Below, piece after piece: positions 58,990 through 64,000 of a stretch of DNA of 64,000 nt. The notes beneath the pieces are model-generated. The model made no database searches. It saw only the letters and a program-made list of their open reading frames with translations, and had not been told where the DNA came from. Source of the stretch: Allobosea sp. OK403 (GTDB lineage Bacteria > Pseudomonadota > Alphaproteobacteria > Rhizobiales > Beijerinckiaceae); contig NZ_FOQV01000009.1 in assembly GCF_900113835.1 (NCBI RefSeq), forward strand, positions 62,001 through 126,000, written 5' to 3'. Every line of letters starts with the position of its first letter. Within the stretch, counting starts at the first letter, position 1. Made by a program: the position numbers and the translations under genes.

Positions 58990-60326
58990 CCTCCTTGCGT
59001 GGGCGCCTCTTCGCGATCCTGTTGAGCGCGACCGGGGTGATCTGGCTGTCGGCCGTGCTGTGGATTTATGTCGGGACGCGAGGGGAGTTGGAGCACGTCC
59101 TCGATACCCGTCTGCAGGAGGCGGCGCGGATGGTGAATTCGCTCGTGGCCAGCGTCGATATCACGGCACCGGCCGCCGTTCTGCCGAGCTTACCGGTGGA
59201 ATCATCGGGGTATGAGCGGCAGCTTTCGTGTCAGATCTGGTCGCTGGACGGCCGTTTGATCGCTCGGTCGAGCAGTGCCCCAGACGGCCGCCTGACGGAA
59301 GCGGAATCGGGCTTTTCCGACCGTGTCGTCGATGGCGAGACCTGGCGCATCTACACCATCGCCAACGCCACCACTGGCGCGCGGGTCATGGTCGGGGATC
59401 GGCTCGGCCTGCGCGATCGCCTGGTCTCGGATCTGATCAAGGGGCTGCTCGCGCCGGCCCTTCTGATCGCACCGCTGCTCGCTTTGCTGATCTGGATCAG
59501 CCTCGGACGAGGCCTGCGGCCGCTGCGGACGATGGCCCGCGATGTCGGCGGGCGAGACGCCGACGATATGAGCCCGATCGATCCCGTGCGGGCGCCAGCC
59601 GAGGTCAAGCCGCTGATGCAGGCGTTGAATGGTCTGTTTGCCAAGGTCGAAGTGGCCCGGCGGCACGAGCGCGAGGTCACGGCTTTCGCGGCGCATGAAC
59701 TGCGGACACCGCTTGCGGGGCTCAAGACGCAGGCCCAGATCGCGATGAGCGCCGGCGACCGCGCGGTCCGACAGGGGGCGCTGCATCAGATCGTGCTTTC
59801 CGTGGACAGGACCACGCGCCTCGTGCGCCAGCTGCTGGCTCTGGCGAAGCTCGACGCAACCGCCGAGCCGCACGCGCGCGAGCCCGTCACGGTCGGTGAC
59901 GTCTTCGACGAGATCGGGGCTACGGCACCCGCTCCGAAATCAGATGTCTGCATCGCGATCGAGCCGGCGCTGCGAAGGCTGACCATCGTCGCCAGCCGCG
60001 AACTGCTGACGCTCGCCCTGCGCAATCTCCAGGAGAATGCCGTCCAGCACACGCCCTCTGGCGGCACGGTAACCTGGCGCCGGGCCGCCGCCGGAACCGG
60101 CATTGTCGTCGAAGACGAGGGAGCGGGCATAGCCGAGGATGAAATCCCTCTTGTCACGCAACGCTTCTTCCGCGGCCGCAACAAGAGCGCGATTGGAACC
60201 GGGCTGGGACTGGCGATCGCCGATGCAGCCGTTAGGCGCATGGGCGGACAACTCCATCTCGCCAACCGCCGCGACCATGGCGGCTTGGAAGCAACGGTCC
60301 AGATGGCACCAGACACCCGCAGTTGA
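58986..60326 (+). CDS. Sensor histidine kinase, QseC/PmrB-like
   Basis: Kinase of 446 residues: membrane helices at about 8-30 and 155-180 around a periplasmic region, HAMP-like linker, His in AAHELRTPLAGLK near residue 237, ATPase domain (NLQENAVQHTP, DEGAGIAEDE, GTGLGLAIA). Cognate partner of the preceding regulator. The signal is unknown. Confidence 0.93.
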   Translation: MTSLRGRLFAILLSATGVIWLSAVLWIYVGTRGELEHVLDTRLQEAARMVNSLVASVDITAPAAVLPSLPVESSGYERQLSCQIWSLDGRLIARSSSAPDGRLTEAESGFSDRVVDGETWRIYTIANATTGARVMVGDRLGLRDRLVSDLIKGLLAPALLIAPLLALLIWISLGRGLRPLRTMARDVGGRDADDMSPIDPVRAPAEVKPLMQALNGLFAKVEVARRHEREVTAFAAHELRTPLAGLKTQAQIAMSAGDRAVRQGALHQIVLSVDRTTRLVRQLLALAKLDATAEPHAREPVTVGDVFDEIGATAPAPKSDVCIAIEPALRRLTIVASRELLTLALRNLQENAVQHTPSGGTVTWRRAAAGTGIVVEDEGAGIAEDEIPLVTQRFFRGRNKSAIGTGLGLAIADAAVRRMGGQLHLANRRDHGGLEATVQMAPDTRS

Positions 60327-60719
60327 CCTGCTTTGTCACACATGCGCGCCACCTGGTCTGGGCTGCATCGCGTTTGCCGGGCGGCCCAGGGCCGTGAAAA
60401 GGAGAGATGACCAGCAAGACGACCAGATTTCTGCCTGAGGCTGGCGTCCGCCTGTCGTGGATTCTGCCGGAGCATGGGGGCGAGCATCCATACCCCTGGA
60501 CCGCGATCGGCCTGCCATTCACCAAGTCGCGGCACCGCGCAATTTATGAAGCGCTAGCGGCTTCGTTTGACTTCCTGCGACAGTTTTCAGCAACCGGAGG
60601 CTAGAATCCAGCTGGCGTGGCCACATTAAGAGATACATTCGAGTGTCCGGTTTCCGACATCGCTCAATGTCCGGTTGTGTGGCCGATCGTGTTGAAGAAG
60701 CCCGCCGATCTCCCGGTCG
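60327..60719. other. Intergenic region with one possible small gene
   Basis: About 390 bases between the kinase gene and the convergent binding-protein gene. Apart from the frame at 60407-60604 described separately, no feature is seen; there is no clear terminator hairpin. Confidence 0.5.
60407..60604 (+). CDS. Possible 65-residue hypothetical protein
   Basis: Frame beginning MTSKTTRFLPEAGVRLSWIL and rich in aromatic residues. AAGGAG lies just two bases before the ATG, which is closer than normal. No domain recognised. Could be a remnant or a chance frame. Confidence 0.3.
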   Translation: MTSKTTRFLPEAGVRLSWILPEHGGEHPYPWTAIGLPFTKSRHRAIYEALAASFDFLRQFSATGG

Positions 60720-62282
60720 TCAGCGCTTGCGCACGCCCCAGGTGATCGGGCGGTTGGCCGGCCAGGAGACATAGCCCTCGACGCGCGGATGCACCGCCTC
60801 GATGATCGGCGAGAAGTAGAGACCGACGATCGGCACATCGGCCTGGACCTTGGCGTGGAGTGCGGCGAAGAGCTTGCCGCGGATGGCCGGGTCGTCGGTC
60901 GTGTCGAGCTGCCCGAGCAGGGCGACCGCGTCGGGATCGCCATATTGCGCGGTCTTGAACCGGGTCTTGTCGCCGACGAAGGCGGCATACATCAAGGCAG
61001 GATCGAAGCGGCCGGAATAGCCGAAGGACTGCATCTGGAAGCGGCCGTTGAGATAGTTCGACAGCTGCGTCGCCCAGTCGATGACCTCGAGCTTCACGGC
61101 AAAGCCGGCGCCCGCCAGCATCTGCTCGATCATCACAGAATTCTGATACATGTTCTGATGCTGCTTGTTGGTCTGGAGGCGCAGCGGCTCGCCCTTGTAG
61201 CCGGCCTCCTTCAGCAGCGCCCGGGCGCGCGCCGGATCATAGGCCGGCCAGGCCGCGAAGCCTGCATTGTAGAAGGCGGTCGAGCTGCTCACCGCCGAGG
61301 CGTTGGCCGGGGCCATGCCGAGCGTCTGGGCCTCGGCGATCTGCTTCAGGTCGATGGCATGGGCGATCGCCTGCCGGATCTTGACGTTCGACAGCAGCGG
61401 ATCGTCGGTCTGCAGCAAGAGGGTCGACCAGCCGAGCCCCGGCGTGCTGAGGACGCGCATGCCGCGCTGCTTCATCGTCTCGATCTGGTCGGGTTCGATG
61501 TCGTGCAGGATATCGACGGCGCCGGTCAGCAGCGCCGCTTCACGCGCGCTCGGATCGGGGATCACCTGGAACAGCACCTGCTCGACCAGCATGTCACGGG
61601 CGCCGGAAAAGCCGTTGGCGGGTGCGGCGCTGCTGCGATATTCCGCGAATTTGTCGAGCAGGACATATTCGGCGCGCCGCCATTCCCGCAGCTTGAGCGG
61701 GCCGGAGCCGATCGGCTTGGACCATTTGCCCTCGGCATCGAGGCTGTCGGGATGCATCGCCAGCACATGGCATTGGATATTGGCGAGCTGCTTCAGGAAG
61801 ATCGCGCTCGCCCGGTCGAGCTTGAACACGACGGTCTGCGGATCCGGGGTTTCGACCGCCACGACCTTGGCGCCGGACTGGCCGTTGAAGACAGGCCGGC
61901 AGGTCCAGGCGGAGGACTGGTTGAGGCGATCCCAGGACCATTTCATCTCGGCCGAGGTCACCGGCTTGCCGTTGTGGAACGTCGCCGGGCGCAGCTTGAA
62001 GGTATAGCTCCGGCCCTCATCCGAGAGCGTCCAGCTTTCGGCCAGCGCCGGCCCGACATCGAGGTCGGACTTATAGGCGACCAGCCCCTCGAAGAGCTGG
62101 TGGATCACCGTGTCGGTGTTGGTGTCGCGGTTGACGCCCGGCTCCAGGCTGCGGATATCGGCGTTGAGCGCGACGACGAGCCGGCTGGTCATCGGGGCCG
62201 ACTGGGCGAAGGCCGAGCCTGTGGCCAATCCGACGACAAGGGCCAATCCGACGACAAGAACTTGGCAGGTGCTGCGTCGCAT
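60720..62282 (-). CDS. ABC peptide/nickel-type solute-binding protein (DppA/OppA family)
   Basis: Exported binding protein of 520 residues, signal peptide ending TGSAFAQS. Family text: VALNADIRSLEPGVNRDTNT, ALAESWTLSDEGRSYTFKLR, FHNGKPVTSAEMKWSWDRL, YDPARARALLKEAGYKG. The signal peptide contains a doubled VVGLA segment from an 18-bp repeat. No permease or ATPase gene is in the window; with the amidase and hydrolase next to it, these may follow on the left or lie elsewhere. Ligand unknown. Confidence 0.92.
   Translation of the reverse strand: MRRSTCQVLVVGLALVVGLATGSAFAQSAPMTSRLVVALNADIRSLEPGVNRDTNTDTVIHQLFEGLVAYKSDLDVGPALAESWTLSDEGRSYTFKLRPATFHNGKPVTSAEMKWSWDRLNQSSAWTCRPVFNGQSGAKVVAVETPDPQTVVFKLDRASAIFLKQLANIQCHVLAMHPDSLDAEGKWSKPIGSGPLKLREWRRAEYVLLDKFAEYRSSAAPANGFSGARDMLVEQVLFQVIPDPSAREAALLTGAVDILHDIEPDQIETMKQRGMRVLSTPGLGWSTLLLQTDDPLLSNVKIRQAIAHAIDLKQIAEAQTLGMAPANASAVSSSTAFYNAGFAAWPAYDPARARALLKEAGYKGEPLRLQTNKQHQNMYQNSVMIEQMLAGAGFAVKLEVIDWATQLSNYLNGRFQMQSFGYSGRFDPALMYAAFVGDKTRFKTAQYGDPDAVALLGQLDTTDDPAIRGKLFAALHAKVQADVPIVGLYFSPIIEAVHPRVEGYVSWPANRPITWGVRKR
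62223..62258. repeat. Perfect 18-bp tandem duplication in a signal-peptide coding region
   Basis: GGCCAATCCGACGACAAG occurs twice without change at 62223 and 62241. It adds six residues to the hydrophobic core of the binding-protein signal peptide. Confidence 0.9.
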
Positions 62283-62320
62283 GGCCGGTCACTTTCAAGG
62301 GTTGGAGCGAAAATTGCGCA

Positions 62321-63160
62321 TCATGGCCGCGGCATCGCCTCGGCCAGGAAATCGGTCACCGCCGGCAGCAGCCCGGCATGGCGATGGGCAACGCCCGGCA
62401 CGATGTCGTGGCGCACCGCGATGGCGTGGTTCTCGAAGCTCGCTTTGAGCGCGCGCATGCGCTCGGGCCGGTTCACGCCGGCGATCTCGCCATCGGGACG
62501 CCATAGGGCTGAGCCTTTCGCCAGGGTGATCTCCCAGGTCTCGGTATCGTCGCCGCCGATGACCATCTGGACCGCAACCTGGCGCATCGCCTCGAGATCG
62601 ATCGGCCGGCCCATCACGGCCTCGAAATCGCGCACGCCGACCCAGAAATCATGCTCGAAATCGAGCAGCGTCACGATGCCCGGCGCGCCGATCGAGACCG
62701 CCGAGAGGCGCTTGGGGTGCAGATAGAGGAAGCGGTGCGCGAAATGCCCGCCGCCGGAAAAGCCGAACAGCGCGAACCGATCGCCGTCGATCCGGTAGCG
62801 TGCCTGCACCTCTTCGACCATGGCGAGCAGGACCGCGTCGTAGCGCACTGAAGACGGTGTCATCAGCTTGTAGGAGGAGAGCTCGCCGGGGCTGGTGATG
62901 CCGGCAGGAAACAGCGGCGCCAGCACGATGCAGCGGCTCCGTTCGGCGAAGGGGATGAAATCGTCGCGATAGGCGACCATGTCGCGCATCGTGCCATGGA
63001 CCGAGACCAGGAGCCGGTAGCGCTCCGTGCCAGCCTCGTCGTAGTCCTCCGGCACATAGGCGCACCAGCTGAAGCGCGGATCGGCCTGGCAGGCATGGAT
63101 CGTGGTGCGGCCGAAATCATAGGCCGAGAGCTTGACGCCGTGGCGCCTGACGAAGGCCAT
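62321..63160 (-). CDS. Alpha/beta hydrolase
   Basis: Predicted hydrolase of 279 residues: VHGTMRDMVAYRDDFIPFAE (oxyanion region), nucleophile elbow FGFSGGGHFAH, Asp candidate in GGDDTETWEI, His in HRHAGLLPA near the C-terminus. Start at 63160 overlaps the amidase stop (ATGA). Frame extends further upstream but overlaps the amidase. Likely esterase or lactonase acting with the amidase and the binding protein. Confidence 0.82.
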   Translation of the reverse strand: MAFVRRHGVKLSAYDFGRTTIHACQADPRFSWCAYVPEDYDEAGTERYRLLVSVHGTMRDMVAYRDDFIPFAERSRCIVLAPLFPAGITSPGELSSYKLMTPSSVRYDAVLLAMVEEVQARYRIDGDRFALFGFSGGGHFAHRFLYLHPKRLSAVSIGAPGIVTLLDFEHDFWVGVRDFEAVMGRPIDLEAMRQVAVQMVIGGDDTETWEITLAKGSALWRPDGEIAGVNRPERMRALKASFENHAIAVRHDIVPGVAHRHAGLLPAVTDFLAEAMPRP

Positions 63161-64000
63161 CAGAATGTTCCTGTCGGGTTTGGATCGCGCGGCGTCGCCC
63201 GCGGCAGATGCGCCTCGATGATGGCGCCGACGCGGAAGCAGAGATCCTCGCGGAAGCGCCCCGCTACGACCTGGACGCCTGCGGGGATCCTGCTTTGCGG
63301 AGCGGTCGGCACCGCAAGGCCGGGCAGGCCGAGCACCGAAATCGCCATCAGCGGGCTCTGCGCCGCCAGGACACGGGTGGTTTCCGCAACATCCCTGAGG
63401 TCGAAGCCGACAGGGAAGGGCGGCGCATAGGAGCACGGCATCACCACGACCGGATAGTCTTCGAAGAAGAGCTGCCAGTTGCGCAAAGCGAGCGCACGCT
63501 CCCCGAGCGCAGCCAATGTGTCGGCCGCGCCATAGCGTGGAAAGGCTTCGTCCCAGAGCGCCAGCGCGCGGCGGATGCCCTCATCGCCGTTCTGTTCGAT
63601 CAGCGGCTGCAGGTTCGCCATCACATCGGCCGTGGCGAGCTTGCCCCAGAGCTCACCGATGCCGGCCAGGTCCGGCGGCTCGATCTCCTCGACGATGATG
63701 CCGGCGGCCGCGAGCGCGCGGCCGGCGCTGAGCACCGCTTCGGTCACGCCTGCATCGACCACGGCGCCTTTCGGCCGGGCCACCAAGGCGACGCGTAAGG
63801 GTCCGCGCAGGGGCGCAAACGGCGCCGGCACGACGCAGCGCGGATCGCGCGGGCTCGGCTGCGCCATCGCTTCGAAGGCGATTTCGCAATCGCGCACGCT
63901 GCGCGTCAGCGGGCCCTGAACCGCCATGAGCTGCGAGGAGATCGCGGCCGGTCCCTTGGCAGTCGCATTGCTCGACGGCACCCGGCCATAGCTCGGCCGC
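63160..64000 (-). CDS. Amidase-signature enzyme (5' end outside window)
   Basis: C-terminal 280 residues of an amidase-signature enzyme, usually about 450-500 long. The family motif RPSYGRVPSS is at the window edge, followed by GPLTRSVRDCEIAFEAMAQP and LGLPGLAVPTAPQSRIPAGV. The catalytic Lys and Ser-Ser part lies outside. First visible gene of the amidase-hydrolase-binding protein unit. Confidence 0.9.
   Translation of the reverse strand, partial: RPSYGRVPSSNATAKGPAAISSQLMAVQGPLTRSVRDCEIAFEAMAQPSPRDPRCVVPAPFAPLRGPLRVALVARPKGAVVDAGVTEAVLSAGRALAAAGIIVEEIEPPDLAGIGELWGKLATADVMANLQPLIEQNGDEGIRRALALWDEAFPRYGAADTLAALGERALALRNWQLFFEDYPVVVMPCSYAPPFPVGFDLRDVAETTRVLAAQSPLMAISVLGLPGLAVPTAPQSRIPAGVQVVAGRFREDLCFRVGAIIEAHLPRATPRDPNPTGTF

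Overview
The window is high-GC DNA of a free-living alphaproteobacterium, most likely Hyphomicrobiales and perhaps close to Bosea or Methylobacterium. The clues are the BigR/Blh/YeeE sulfide operon, LigD/Ku non-homologous end joining, abundant ABC importers of organic solutes, LysR, IclR and HxlR regulators, and mosaic palindromic repeats of the kind common in that order (for example the CTAGAGC...GCTCTAG element and the CCTCATCCTGAGG element). The taxonomic call is inference. No rRNA, tRNA, CRISPR array, phage or insertion sequence was seen.

Layout. 1-3662 (minus): a heavy-metal RND efflux operon (small Cys-rich secreted protein, YtkA-like protein, cusB, cusA cut by the window edge). 3870-7584: a TIM-barrel/cupin fusion divergent from a lone CoxL-type molybdenum hydroxylase subunit. 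7899-11848: end-joining operon (small repeat protein, ku, ligD), followed by two 24-residue membrane peptides, a membrane protein, an L,D-transpeptidase and an extensin-like protein. 15372-16888: a ribbon-helix-helix regulator coupled to a PHB depolymerase-like esterase, with a 38-bp perfect palindrome at its start. 17083-24896: LysR/YcaC hydrolase pair, Fic protein, patatin lipoprotein, a two-component system and a methyltransferase.

25116-27655: monooxygenase-domain protein and a frameshifted MFS transporter, divergent from a LysR gene. 27774-29164: Met/His-rich exported protein and a Crp/Fnr regulator. 29771-34034: a three-gene envelope polysaccharide-type operon (HlyD-like protein, BcsA-like glycosyltransferase with a PilZ-like tail, and a Cache-HAMP membrane protein without an output domain). 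34383-37148: DUF1275 membrane protein, glutathione transferase and an AraC/GyrI regulator.

37309-44114: LysR divergent from an ABC importer operon that also encodes a MhpD-like hydratase and a RraA-like aldolase, probably an uptake-and-catabolism unit for an organic acid. 44329-50045: a second, Pot-type ABC importer with an aspartoacylase-like deacylase, divergent from IclR. 50267-51524: SDR divergent from HxlR. 51613-54959: sulfide/persulfide detoxification operon (blh, bigR, two yeeE halves, tauE). 55069-60326: lipoprotein L,D-transpeptidase, DsbA-like and DsbD proteins, divergent from a two-component system with a CTTAAG-N5-CTTAAG site between them. 60720-64000: oligopeptide-type binding protein, alpha/beta hydrolase and an amidase cut by the right edge.

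The most unusual features are a palindromic repeat inserted in frame into ligD, and at least ten loci carrying perfect-length 15- or 18-bp short tandem repeats, in coding ends as well as in intergenic DNA.
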